Source: Anammoximicrobium sp964486845
GTDB taxonomy: Bacteria; Planctomycetota; Planctomycetia; Pirellulales; Pirellulaceae
Length of the DNA: 64,000 nucleotides
Assembly (NCBI GenBank): GCA_964486845.1
Contig: CAZAQY010000009.1
Coordinates: forward strand, 11,223-75,222
Direction of reading: 5' to 3'
Shown here: positions 44,506 to 53,571 of the stretch, piece after piece
Numbering within the stretch: the first letter of the stretch is position 1
Layout: each line of letters starts with the position of its first letter
The notes under the pieces: generated by a model
What the model was told of the DNA's origin: nothing
Database searches by the model: none
Seen by the model: only the letters and a program-made list of their open reading frames with translations
Position numbers and translations under genes: made by a program

Positions 44506-47500
44506 TGGTCGGGCCTCCTTCCTGCGTGGCGAAGGGCGAGGCGGCTTCGGCCGCAGCGGCGGGCGCCGGCGGCGGAGTTGCGGGCGGACTCGGCGGCGCT
44601 GCAGCCCGCGCCGCCCGGCGGCGGGCCCACGCGGCGGCGATCTGCGACCAGGCGCGGGCCACGTGCCAGGCCAGCCAGGCGGCGGCCACAACCAGGATCG
44701 CGGTCAGCAACGCGCCATCCATCACCTGCCGAGCAAAGGCGGGGGCAAAGACGCCGATCGCCAGCAGGACCATGATCAACAACACGCCGATCGCCAACTT
44801 CTGCGGCAGCGGCCGGCGGATGGCCAGCAAGCCGGCCACCAACACCAGCGCGAACACCAGGCCGTGCAACACGTGCTTGTGGACCGCGACCAGCCGCAGC
44901 GAACCGCCCGGCGGTTTCGCGGGCTGCAGCGTGGAAAATGTGTACAAGCGGCCGTCGGTGGCGAAGTCCTGGAACGGATTGGGCACGTTCAGGCCCTCGA
45001 TCACCCAGGCCACCAATTGGTCGTCCCGTTGGATCGGCTGCGGCAGGCCGCTCAGCGTTTCGTACCAACTCCAGGACATCTCGTCCGTCCACGGCCCGCG
45101 GGAACCGAGCACCTTCAATTCTTGGGGGACATAGGCGCACAGATAGACCTTCTGGACGGCCGGATCGCTGGGGAACACTGGTAGGTCCAGACGGCGATAG
45201 CTGCCGGGCATCGTGTAGCGCAGCTCCAACAGCAGCGACTCGTCGGCCTTGTGACCAGCCAGCGGGATGAAGTACTCGCGGCCGCCGCTGCTCGGGCTGC
45301 CTGCCGGACTGCCTGCCGGGTCGGCCTCCGCTGTTGCACCGACTTGGTCGCTGGCTGCCGGCGCGGCGTCCGGCGCGGCGCCGGCAGGAACGCTGCCCCC
45401 GGCGGCCGTCGGCTCTTCGCTCTCCAACGCCACCGACCGCCCGTTGATGCGGAGCGGATCGGTGTCAAAGCTGGCCTCCCGCGGCAGCACGACGGGCAGC
45501 CGTTGCAGGACGCTCCGCAGGCGATACAGGGCTTGCACCGAAACCACGCCGCTGCGGGTGACTTCCAGGCGGATCACCGCCCGCTCGATGCTGCCGCGTT
45601 TCACTTCGACCAGTTCGTAGCGGGTGACCGACAGCTTCAGCTTCCAGGCCTCCTGGAATTCCCAGGCCCGTGCCGCGTCGGCCACGCTGACGCCCTGCAT
45701 CAGATCGTGCTGCGGGTCGATGGGGCGCAGGCCCACGGGATCATCCATCGGCCGCAAGTCCAAGGTTTCCGCTTTGGCCACGACAACCTGGCCCCAGGCG
45801 CGGTCGACGCTCTTCTTGTGCGGCTGCAGGACCGGCACCGTTTCCTCGAACGGTTTGCCCACCGGCAGGTCGCCGATCTTCTTGTCCCACTCGAACTTGA
45901 TCGTGACGTTGCCCAGGAATTCCGCTTCACCCTTGCGCGTCAGCGCAAGAGCGATCATCGCGTCGGGGCCTCCCTTCTGCACGTCGTCCGGTTGCGGATC
46001 CAACGGCGCTTCGCTGGCCACCGCCGGCGTCAGGTTGCGGAGTTGCTTGCCTGTGACCAGCGCCGCGGGCACGTCCAGCCGCAGCGATTTGACGCTGCTG
46101 TAGCGAATCTCGTAGAAGAACGTCGCTTCGTACTTGATCACCCCGGCCTCGACGCGGGCCAGCAGCAACTGGCGGACGGTGACATCCGGCTTGCGGCGTT
46201 CGACCGACAGGTTCAAGTCCACGGGGGCCTGCGTGTAGGCGTAGGCCAGCACTTCCCGCGCCGCCCCGAAGCGGCCGGCGCGCGTCGAGACCGTATCCTG
46301 CAGAGCTTCGGCGAACGAAATCGCCTGCACGCCGTCGGTTTTCACCGGATTGATGCTCAGATTCTCCGGTGCGTACACCAACAGCCGGCCCACGGCACGT
46401 TGGATTTCCTTCGTGGCGGACACGCGCGGCAGCGGCAAGGGGACGCTCACCGGCTTGCCGGTAAAGCTCAGCAGATCGGGGGCGTCCAGCTGCCGCTGCA
46501 GTTCGACGAACAAGCCCACGTTGCCGATCGCCTTGCGCGACAGGTTCACGACGACGTGCTGGGCCTTCTCGCCCGCCGTCACGTGGTGCGTGTCGACTGC
46601 CACGGCTTCGGCGCCCGCCGCGGCATGCCCGCGTACGGCTCGCACCTCAAAGCCCAGCGGGACGTCCAGCTCCAACTGGAACACGCTGGCCCGCTCGATC
46701 TTGTACAAGGCGAGCAGATTGAGCGTCAGTCGCTCCGGCTCCAGGTACGCTTCGACCAACTCGTGAGTCTGGATCTGCGGCTGGACCTTTTCCGCCCGCA
46801 ACGTCAACTCGAAGGGCACGGCCGGAAAGCGGAACGAGAAATTCCAGGGCGTGTTGGCCAGGGTGGGCGGCAGTTCGTTGGCGTCCAACTGCAGCAGGCC
46901 CACACGCGTGGCCGGTTCCGCCCGCAACGTCTGCGCGACCTGCACCACGACCACGCCCTGCTGCCGCCCCACGCCCAACGCCCGCACGACCGGCGCCGCG
47001 ATCGGCTTCTGCAACAGGTCGTCGCTGAATTTCTCCATCTCGATCAACAGCCGCTGGGTCTCCTTTGCCGGCTGGTACAGCTGGACCGAGATCTTGCTCA
47101 CATTGCCCGCCTGTTCGACCTTCCATTCCTTGACGTTCGGATCGAAGACGTTCAGCACCTTTTGATCGGCGGGAACCTCGATCGCCAATTCGGCCAGTTC
47201 CGCGCGGCTGATCGAGTACGCCAGCTGGCTGCGCGTGCGGATCACGCCTTCGTCGATCGTCACCTGCTGTTCGGTCTGCACCGTGGCCAGGGCCGTCAAG
47301 CCCGTCGCGCCTTCGGCTTTGGGCGTCCAGTCGATCTGCACGCTGGGCGCGGCGCCCACAAAAGCCATGACCACGGTTTCGGGTCTTGGTTGAGGCTTGG
47401 GCGCCGGCGCGTCCCCGGCAGGGGCGGCGGGCGGCGGTTCTTCCGTGGCCGCGACGAGCGGTTGGACGTTCACTTTGACGCCCGCTTGCGGAACGCGGAT

Positions 47501-48115
47501 CCGCCATTGATTGACGGGCGCTTGCGGAGCCTGGAACGAGACGACGTTTTGCCCCGGCGACTTGGTGAACGCCTTGGAGTACTGCAACGTCACCGCGATC
47601 TGTTCCGGTTCCGGCGTTTTCTTCTGCAGCAGCAGGACATAGCCGACATCCGGCTTGGCGACGATCCGAGCCGGCTGGTCGCCCTGCCGCGCGGACAGGA
47701 TTGCCGCATCCCCCAGCCGCAACGGCACCTCGTGCCAGCCTTCGGTCAGCAGCTCGATTTTCAGATTGGCCGTGACGCTGACGACGTCATCGCCGACCGT
47801 GGCCTCGCTGTTGATTTCCGTTAGCAGCGCCGCGACCGGCGGTTTCACTTCCGGCGGTTTGGCCAAGGCCGCGCGGGCCTGTTCCCACAGCTTCTGGAAT
47901 TCCTCGTACGGCAGGAACACGCCCCGCCCCGGCTGCTCGAACACCTTGGGCAGCTTCGAGTAAGGCACGTAGATCGTCTGCTCGCGGAGGATTTTTTCGT
48001 CCGGTTTGGGAGCCGGCTTTGCGGGAGCCTCCGCAGGCGGCGGCTGGTCCGCCGCGGCGGCAACCGCCGACACGAGCAATACAAGACAAAACGGCCAAGA
48101 ACGCAGCATAGACAT
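44498..48115 (-). CDS. Large envelope membrane protein, paralogue of the giant-protein modules
   Basis: A 1205-residue protein, first gene of the two-gene operon. The start at 48115 is set by AAGGAG six bases upstream; the frame extends further but reads as non-coding. A clear signal peptide (hydrophobic core about 7-20, cleavage near AAAADQ) is followed by a proline-rich linker, IYVPYSKL and VFLPYEEF (equivalent to the giant protein's VPY motifs), then about 900 residues of beta-rich sequence with the shared DWTPK / WRPK motif. The C-terminal 160 residues have three membrane helices and a long Ala/Pro-rich cytoplasmic or exposed tail. The family is not known. The stop TAA overlaps the start of the giant gene (ATGAGTAA), so translation is coupled. 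It probably forms a complex with the giant protein; this is inference. Confidence 0.85.
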   Translation of the reverse strand: MSMLRSWPFCLVLLVSAVAAAADQPPPAEAPAKPAPKPDEKILREQTIYVPYSKLPKVFEQPGRGVFLPYEEFQKLWEQARAALAKPPEVKPPVAALLTEINSEATVGDDVVSVTANLKIELLTEGWHEVPLRLGDAAILSARQGDQPARIVAKPDVGYVLLLQKKTPEPEQIAVTLQYSKAFTKSPGQNVVSFQAPQAPVNQWRIRVPQAGVKVNVQPLVAATEEPPPAAPAGDAPAPKPQPRPETVVMAFVGAAPSVQIDWTPKAEGATGLTALATVQTEQQVTIDEGVIRTRSQLAYSISRAELAELAIEVPADQKVLNVFDPNVKEWKVEQAGNVSKISVQLYQPAKETQRLLIEMEKFSDDLLQKPIAAPVVRALGVGRQQGVVVVQVAQTLRAEPATRVGLLQLDANELPPTLANTPWNFSFRFPAVPFELTLRAEKVQPQIQTHELVEAYLEPERLTLNLLALYKIERASVFQLELDVPLGFEVRAVRGHAAAGAEAVAVDTHHVTAGEKAQHVVVNLSRKAIGNVGLFVELQRQLDAPDLLSFTGKPVSVPLPLPRVSATKEIQRAVGRLLVYAPENLSINPVKTDGVQAISFAEALQDTVSTRAGRFGAAREVLAYAYTQAPVDLNLSVERRKPDVTVRQLLLARVEAGVIKYEATFFYEIRYSSVKSLRLDVPAALVTGKQLRNLTPAVASEAPLDPQPDDVQKGGPDAMIALALTRKGEAEFLGNVTIKFEWDKKIGDLPVGKPFEETVPVLQPHKKSVDRAWGQVVVAKAETLDLRPMDDPVGLRPIDPQHDLMQGVSVADAARAWEFQEAWKLKLSVTRYELVEVKRGSIERAVIRLEVTRSGVVSVQALYRLRSVLQRLPVVLPREASFDTDPLRINGRSVALESEEPTAAGGSVPAGAAPDAAPAASDQVGATAEADPAGSPAGSPSSGGREYFIPLAGHKADESLLLELRYTMPGSYRRLDLPVFPSDPAVQKVYLCAYVPQELKVLGSRGPWTDEMSWSWYETLSGLPQPIQRDDQLVAWVIEGLNVPNPFQDFATDGRLYTFSTLQPAKPPGGSLRLVAVHKHVLHGLVFALVLVAGLLAIRRPLPQKLAIGVLLIMVLLAIGVFAPAFARQVMDGALLTAILVVAAAWLAWHVARAWSQIAAAWARRRAARAAAPPSPPATPPPAPAAAAEAASPFATQEGGPTNE

Positions 48116-48724
48116 CACCGGCTCCTTTGATACAGGGCCTAACGCCGAGATTGGCAGTATCACGCACGGGTGGGGATCTGTGCCCGCACCACGACCGCGT
48201 CCAACTTTAGAAGACGAAACATTCGGCAAAACCGTTTTCCGCCGCCGTTGGCTGCGAAATAAACGGGCTGCCACCGATTGCGCGTGCTACGTCCACTATG
48301 ATCGGATCGCGATGTTTCGGCAATCGTTTTCGGAAGGGCCACGCCCGTCCACAGCAGAGCCATGCCCGCCTCGGGCAGATGGACTGCCAGGCACGACGCG
48401 ATGGCAGAACGCGGACGGCGGAAACGCCGGAGACCGTCCGAGCAGCGGAGTGATTAGGACGGGCTTGGAAGGAGTCGGGGCGTCAACATCTCCGAGAGAT
48501 GACGGAGAAGAGCACAATTATAGACATCCAAATATATGTCGCTACACGACGACATGCTGCCCGTGGTCCCGATTTCCTGGCGAAGTGAACCTCCAACCGG
48601 AGGTTGCTCGTCCTGCTCCTCCCCGTGTCGACGAGTAGGGTGAGGAATAGGACGAAAAACCAAAATCTCTTCGCACTTTTTGGCGAGCGAGTCTCCTGGC
48701 GCCGACAATGACTCGTGGGCCCGT
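48116..48724. other. Upstream region of the giant-protein operon
   Basis: About 600 bases without a recognised gene. A minus-strand TATAAT lies at 48522-48517, about 400 bases from the start codon, with no good -35. The part next to the truncated transposase (48600-48724) does not encode its missing C-terminus in any minus-strand frame. The rest may be a long leader or decayed sequence. Confidence 0.4.
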
Positions 48725-49147
48725 TCAGACGGCAACCGACGAGCACTGGCGGCGTCGCTCGGCCAGGGCCTGTTCGTCCGCAATCAGCATCTGCAGTTCC
48801 TGCTCTTCCGGTTCTGCAGCCCGACCATGGGCGTCGCGCCGTTTGGGAAAAAGACGCCACCAGCGGCGAGCCACTTCCTCATCCGACCAACCCGCGGCCA
48901 GATCAGGCCGGGTTCGTGCCACCACGTGAAGATGGTTCGCCATGACGGCGAACCCGCAAACGTCTAGGGCCATGCTCGCGCACAGTTCCTGCAACCGTTC
49001 TTCGATCCACTGTTTTCGGTGTTCGTAGTCGTTACCGGTCACCGCGTCGACCCCGCATAAGAAGGCCCTGCGCACACAACGGGTATAGGCATGAAATACC
49101 TCGACTTCCGAATCGCAGACGATCTCCTTGCGCGCATAGCTGGGCAT
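48725..49147 (-). pseudogene. Truncated REP-associated tyrosine transposase (RAYT)
   Basis: The first 140 residues match planctomycete RAYT/Y1-type transposases: start set by GGAGG, then CVRRAFLCG, DYEHRKQWIEERLQEL, and the metal-binding H-x-H at H72-L-H74 (MANHLHVV), and WRLFPKRRD. The sequence stops at RRRQCSSVAV where complete relatives continue for about 150-200 residues, including the catalytic-tyrosine helix. No continuation is found in the other frames. The protein cannot cut or join DNA, so the gene is a remnant unless it kept a DNA-binding role. RAYTs are associated with palindromic REP repeats, which occur at several places in this window. Confidence 0.85.
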
Positions 49148-49234
49148 CGCACAACCTCCGCCAAAAATCGGTTTCCGCAGCCTATTCTCCACGTACCAAG
49201 GAAGAATACAAGATTGTCGAATCTGCTGTCAAGA

Positions 49235-49292
49235 CTGGGTGTCTGATATTTTTTTCTTCTTCTGATACTTTTTCTGGGTGTCTCATATTTTT
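49235..49292. repeat. Direct repeats beside the truncated transposase
   Basis: CTGGGTGTCT(G/C)ATATTTTT occurs at 49235-49253 and 49274-49292, with a partial TCTGATACTTTT between them at 49261. The set lies just upstream of the transposase start and could be its flanking repeat. Confidence 0.65.
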
Positions 49293-49328
49293 GGCATTTG
49301 AAAACTTGCCTCCCTGTGCGCTGGAGGG

Positions 49329-50711
49329 TCAGCCCTTGAGGCAGTGCTTGTTGGCCACGGTGATGCCGCTGACGATGGCGCCGATGATGCCCACGAAGCC
49401 CTGGTCGCTGCCGCAGAGGAACAGGTTTTCCAGGTGCGTCGTGCCGTCGAACCGCTTCTCGGGCGCTCCGTAAACGGCGCCGTTGTTGTGCCAGGTGAAG
49501 CGGCGGATCGTGGTCGGGGTGAAAATGTCGGTGTCGATCACGTACGAGCGGTGGTCCGGCACGAAACGCACCGCTGACTCGACCAGCCGGTCGTACCAGC
49601 GCAGCTTTTCCAGCCGGTACTGCTCTTCGGACAACCCAGCCCAGCGTTCGTAATTGGCCAGTGCGGAAATTCGTAGTATGCCGTCCGGCAGGCCTTCGCC
49701 GGCGCCGTAGGCGTAGTTGTTGGGCGAGCAGACGACGCCCGTCCGCACGTCGCATAATTCGCCGGGGCGCTGCCAGTGGAATTGGTCCGAGTCGTTGAAG
49801 AAGACGATGGTGCGGTCGTGGCCGAATTGCTGGGGCTGACGGTCGAGTACCGAAATCGCTTCGACGAACGACATCCGCCCGCCCCGGTGGTCGTCTGCTT
49901 GCGTGAGGTCTTCGCACATCCGCAGCGTTTCCACCAGGCCGGCCGACGAGAGGATCCGCCGCGCCTGTAGTTCGCGGCCGTCGTCCAGGACCACGCCGAC
50001 CGCACGGCCGCCTTCGACCTTGATGCGGGCCACGCCGGAGCGCAGCCGCAGTTCGCCGCCCAGCGCGCGGAACTTGCGGATCAAGTTGCGGAGGATCAAG
50101 CGGACCCCGGCCAGCGGCCGCGCAAAGCCCTCCAAAAAAATGCTGCGGAACATGATGCAGAACTGGCCGAACGGCATATCGTGCTCGGCGGCGTTCCCGT
50201 ACCACATCAGCGGGCAGAGGATCATTTCCCGCAACAGCGGGGCGCCGATCGTCTCGTCCAATACCTGACGGCCCGACATCTCGAAGTGGGCCGGATTCAG
50301 GTCGTCGTAGTCGACTAAGCGCTGCAGCAAACGGCGGAAGTTGTCTTTCTCCCCAGGGAACTTGCGAGCGATCTCCGCCTCGAACAACTCGATGTCGTTC
50401 CCGAACTTGAGTTCCACACCGGGAAAGGCGATCGCCGAGCCGATCTGGGGCGCGAGTCCGAAATCGGCCCACTGGAAACGCAGCTGGCGAAGCAACCGAG
50501 CCAACGGACCGCGTTTCGCGCCGAGGGGCGTAAAGTTCGTGACCGCGTGCAAGCCGACGTCGTAGTCGCGGCCGCGCAGCCGGTAAAACGAGTTCAGACC
50601 GCCGATCGTGTTGTGCCGTTCCAGAATGCAGACGCGCTGGTCGTAGTACGCCAAGCGGATGCCTGCCGCCAAGCCGGACATGCCCGCGCCAATGATGATC
50701 GTGTCGTACAT
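49329..50711 (-). CDS. FAD/NAD(P)-dependent oxidoreductase of the phytoene desaturase type
   Basis: A 460-residue flavoprotein. The dinucleotide motif GAGMSGLAAG (about 8-17) is followed by the adenine-ribose glutamate in CILERHN. The middle matches carotenoid-desaturase/isomerase (CrtI-like) proteins, and a C-terminal FAD-contact motif is present (LFLCGSDQGFVG). It ends the KAS-ACP-oxidoreductase gene run, 36 bases after the ACP. CrtI-like enzymes next to KAS and ACP genes suggest desaturation or reduction of an ACP-bound acyl or polyene chain rather than a free carotenoid; the product is unknown. Confidence 0.87.
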   Translation of the reverse strand: MYDTIIIGAGMSGLAAGIRLAYYDQRVCILERHNTIGGLNSFYRLRGRDYDVGLHAVTNFTPLGAKRGPLARLLRQLRFQWADFGLAPQIGSAIAFPGVELKFGNDIELFEAEIARKFPGEKDNFRRLLQRLVDYDDLNPAHFEMSGRQVLDETIGAPLLREMILCPLMWYGNAAEHDMPFGQFCIMFRSIFLEGFARPLAGVRLILRNLIRKFRALGGELRLRSGVARIKVEGGRAVGVVLDDGRELQARRILSSAGLVETLRMCEDLTQADDHRGGRMSFVEAISVLDRQPQQFGHDRTIVFFNDSDQFHWQRPGELCDVRTGVVCSPNNYAYGAGEGLPDGILRISALANYERWAGLSEEQYRLEKLRWYDRLVESAVRFVPDHRSYVIDTDIFTPTTIRRFTWHNNGAVYGAPEKRFDGTTHLENLFLCGSDQGFVGIIGAIVSGITVANKHCLKG

Positions 50712-50747
50712 CGGAGAGTTGAGACGAGCCTGGTCAGGGCGGGGCGT

Positions 50748-50999
50748 CTACGCGTCCTTCATCAACGGTTCCAAGTACTTGACCGTGCTGGCCATCGACA
50801 CAAGCTGCCCGTAGTCGGCTTCGGGGACTTGCACGCGGTGCCGCTTGCGCAACTCCATCACGATGTCCAGGAAGTCCATGCTGTCCAGTTCGATTTGCTC
50901 GCGGAAGGGCACGTCGTCCTGGAGGCTGGTCAAGTCCTCGTCCGGAGCGATGTCCCCCAGGATGCTGATGATTTCCGTTCGGATTCCGGCTGGTGTCAT
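50748..50999 (-). CDS. Acyl carrier protein
   Basis: An 83-residue acidic ACP. The phosphopantetheine serine is S40 in I-E-L-D-S-M-D-F-L-D. Residues around it follow the four-helix ACP pattern. The ATG follows an AAGGAG site. It sits 56 bases after the KAS gene and 36 bases before the FAD oxidoreductase on the same strand, so it is probably the dedicated carrier of that pathway and not the housekeeping ACP. Position and the DSMD (not DSLD) motif support a specialised type. Confidence 0.92.
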   Translation of the reverse strand: MTPAGIRTEIISILGDIAPDEDLTSLQDDVPFREQIELDSMDFLDIVMELRKRHRVQVPEADYGQLVSMASTVKYLEPLMKDA

Positions 51000-51055
51000 G
51001 CCGCCTGCACTCCTTACTCTGCCTGCCGATTGCTGATCGAGCTTGCGTGTTCGTT

Positions 51056-52324
51056 TCAGAATCTCTTGATGATCGCCACCGAGTTGATGCCCAGCATACC
51101 GAACGAATTGTTCAGGATGTAGCCGGCCTTGCCAATTTCGCGGGGCTGCTTCAGAACCAGTCCGTCCAGCGCGCACTCGGGATCCAATTCGTCGACGTTG
51201 ATCGTGGCGTGACAAACGCCGTCCTGGAACGCGCCCAGGTTGCCGGCCAACTCCAAGGCCCCGGCGGCGCCCATCGAGTGGCCGATGAAACTCTTCGTAT
51301 TGTTGAAACAGGTCCGCCGCGAGCCGCCGAACACGCGCCGCAAGGCGATGCACTCCTGCGCGTCACCGCTGACCGTGCCGGTGGCGTGCGTGCTCACGAT
51401 GTCGATCTGCTCGGCCACCAACCCGGCGCGTTTCAAGGCCAACTCCATGCACTCCGCCTGCCGATCCGGGTTGGGCAGCACAAAGTCAGTGGCATCCGTG
51501 TTCATCGCATAGCCGGCCAACTCGCCGTAGATCCTGGCGCCGCGGCGTTTGGCGTCGTCCAATCGCTCGGCGATGAATACGCACCCGCCCTCGGCCACCA
51601 CGATGCCGTTGCGGTGCAAGTCGAACGGACGCGAAGCACGGCAGGGGTCCGCGTGCTCGGCCAACGCGCCTTGGCTGCGGAAACTGGCAAAGATCCCGAA
51701 CGTGTGAATGCTTTCGGACACGCCTCCGCAGATCGCCACGTCGCATTCGTTCAGCCGCAGCATCTGGGCGCCCTGAATCAAGCCGGCGTTGCCCGCCGCA
51801 CAAGCCGCGCCGATCGTGTAGTGCGGACCCGTGATCCCCATGTTCAAGGCGACCTCGCCCGCCGGATTGTTCGCCACCGTGCGGGGGTTGTGGTGGTGCG
51901 ACCAGAACGAGATGTCGTAGTTGTAGTTCTTCAACTCGTGAATCTCGTTCTCCGTCTCCACGTTGCCGTGTTCGGTCACGCCCAGGTAGACGCCGACGCG
52001 CGACTTGTCGACGTTGGGCCAATCCACCCCGGAATCCTTGACCGCCTCGTTGCTGCAGTAGATGCCGACGCTGCCGGCTCGCGTGCCGCGGCGCAACTCC
52101 CTGCGCGCCTGGTAGCGACAGCCCTCGAACTGGCAAATGCCGGCCACGGTTTTCCCGAAGTAGCGGATCTCGTATTCCCGCACACCGCTGCGGCCCTGCA
52201 GCAGGCTTTCCCGAAATTCCTTCAGCGAGTTGCCGTTGGGCGCCGTCAACCCAATCCCGGTGATCACCACCCGCTGGTTGTCCGGCAAACGACTTGCCCC
52301 CATCGTTGCAATCATGTGCGACAT
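51056..52324 (-). CDS. Beta-ketoacyl-ACP synthase II-type (FabF-like)
   Basis: A 422-residue thiolase-fold condensing enzyme. The Cys-His-His triad is present: C175 in GAACAAG, H313 in STHATGT and H349 in IGHSMGAAG. It therefore extends acyl-ACP chains. Insertions relative to FabF (CQFEGCRYQARRELRRG near 64-80) mark a specialised member. The frame is open to 52420, but family similarity begins after 52324; ATGs at 52324 and 52315 compete, the first having AAGGAG very close. It is followed by an ACP and a CrtI-like oxidoreductase, a set also typical of planctomycete specialised fatty-acid clusters. Confidence 0.9.
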   Translation of the reverse strand: MSHMIATMGASRLPDNQRVVITGIGLTAPNGNSLKEFRESLLQGRSGVREYEIRYFGKTVAGICQFEGCRYQARRELRRGTRAGSVGIYCSNEAVKDSGVDWPNVDKSRVGVYLGVTEHGNVETENEIHELKNYNYDISFWSHHHNPRTVANNPAGEVALNMGITGPHYTIGAACAAGNAGLIQGAQMLRLNECDVAICGGVSESIHTFGIFASFRSQGALAEHADPCRASRPFDLHRNGIVVAEGGCVFIAERLDDAKRRGARIYGELAGYAMNTDATDFVLPNPDRQAECMELALKRAGLVAEQIDIVSTHATGTVSGDAQECIALRRVFGGSRRTCFNNTKSFIGHSMGAAGALELAGNLGAFQDGVCHATINVDELDPECALDGLVLKQPREIGKAGYILNNSFGMLGINSVAIIKRF

Positions 52325-52512
52325 CTGCTCCTTGATTAAGGCGATCCACGGAAGACGAATCACAAAATGGACACGCATCGCGCCGTCACGCGGAATACCC
52401 TGCGCTTCGAGAGCCGGCAATGCCTTTTCCGTCTGATCACCCGAGAATCAAAAACTACCTATTTCACCAAGCGTTGACAAGCGGCAGGTTCGCCGATTCT
52501 TTGGGTCCAGGT

Positions 52513-53505
52513 TCATTGCCTTGCCAATTCTCTGGCCAGTCGCTGCATTCCTTCCGTTGTGGCAACCTGCGGAGAATAGTCAAAATCTGACCTCGCCCGG
52601 CGGATGTCGAAGTAATGGTGTTTCGCCAACTGAGCCGCCAAAAACCGTGTCATGCGCGGCTCGCCGGTCAAACGGCAGACGCGGTATGCCGTTTCAAGGA
52701 TGACGCCGATTCGCCAAGCGGCGGCAAACGAGATCGACTTGTTGACCGGCGGCAGTTTCGCCAGGGCCAGGATTTCACTGATCCACTGCCAGCAGTTGAT
52801 CGGCTCGCCCTGGCTGATGAAGTACGCTTGCCCCCCCATCGGCGAACTCGGTTCCAGCGCGTCGGCGGCCTGCAAATGGGCCTGAGCGGCATTCTCAACG
52901 TAAACCATGTCAATCAGGTTCGTGCCACCGCCCACGCGGCGCAATTGGCCTTTGGCGGCGCGCTGCAGCAAACGGGGGATCAGATGACGATCGCGCGGTC
53001 CCCAGATCAGATGGGGACGCAGCGAACAGGTTGACAATCCGTCCTGGCCGTTGGCTCCGAGCACCTGCTGCTCGGCGAGCGCCTTCGTGTGCGGGTAGTG
53101 ACACAGCCAGCGTTGGGGATAAGGTGCCGATTCATCGACGCCCATCTGGTCACCGCCGTCAAAGGTCACGCTGGGGCTGCTGGTGTAGACGAGCTTTCGC
53201 ACCCCGTGTCGGAGGCAGCCGGCGATCACGTTTCCAGTGGCCAGCGTGTTGCTGCCGTAGTAATGCTGCCAAGGCCCCCAAATCCCCGCGACACCTGCCG
53301 CGTGAAAAACCACGTCCACACCCTGGCACGCGTCGGCGGCGGTCGGGGCATCCCGCAAATCGCCTTGCACCGCTTCCACGCCGGCGCGGTCCAACTCCGG
53401 GTAGCGCTGACGTGCGATCGCTCGCACCGAGTCGCCGCGGGCGAGCAGCTTCTCGACGATGTACAAGCCGAGGAAGCCCCCGGCGCCGGTGACCAAAGCT
53501 TTCAC
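52513..53505 (-). CDS. NAD-dependent epimerase/dehydratase (3-beta-HSD / OleD-like)
   Basis: A 330-residue extended-SDR protein. The cofactor motif is TGAGGFLG (6-13); the catalytic S110 and Y137-x-x-x-K141 (YPHTK) are intact. Similarity is to the 3-beta-hydroxysteroid dehydrogenase type that includes OleD, the 2-alkyl-3-oxoalkanoate reductase of head-to-head hydrocarbon synthesis. OleA, OleB and OleC are not in the window, so the OleD link is tentative. It lies 188 bases upstream of the KAS gene on the same strand and may reduce a product of that cluster. Confidence 0.87.
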   Translation of the reverse strand: MKALVTGAGGFLGLYIVEKLLARGDSVRAIARQRYPELDRAGVEAVQGDLRDAPTAADACQGVDVVFHAAGVAGIWGPWQHYYGSNTLATGNVIAGCLRHGVRKLVYTSSPSVTFDGGDQMGVDESAPYPQRWLCHYPHTKALAEQQVLGANGQDGLSTCSLRPHLIWGPRDRHLIPRLLQRAAKGQLRRVGGGTNLIDMVYVENAAQAHLQAADALEPSSPMGGQAYFISQGEPINCWQWISEILALAKLPPVNKSISFAAAWRIGVILETAYRVCRLTGEPRMTRFLAAQLAKHHYFDIRRARSDFDYSPQVATTEGMQRLARELARQ

Positions 53506-53571
53506 GTCGCGATTTCTTCCTTTCGACCGCCCACCGCCACAATGCTGCCGAACGGGCAGCGTAACCGTGCT

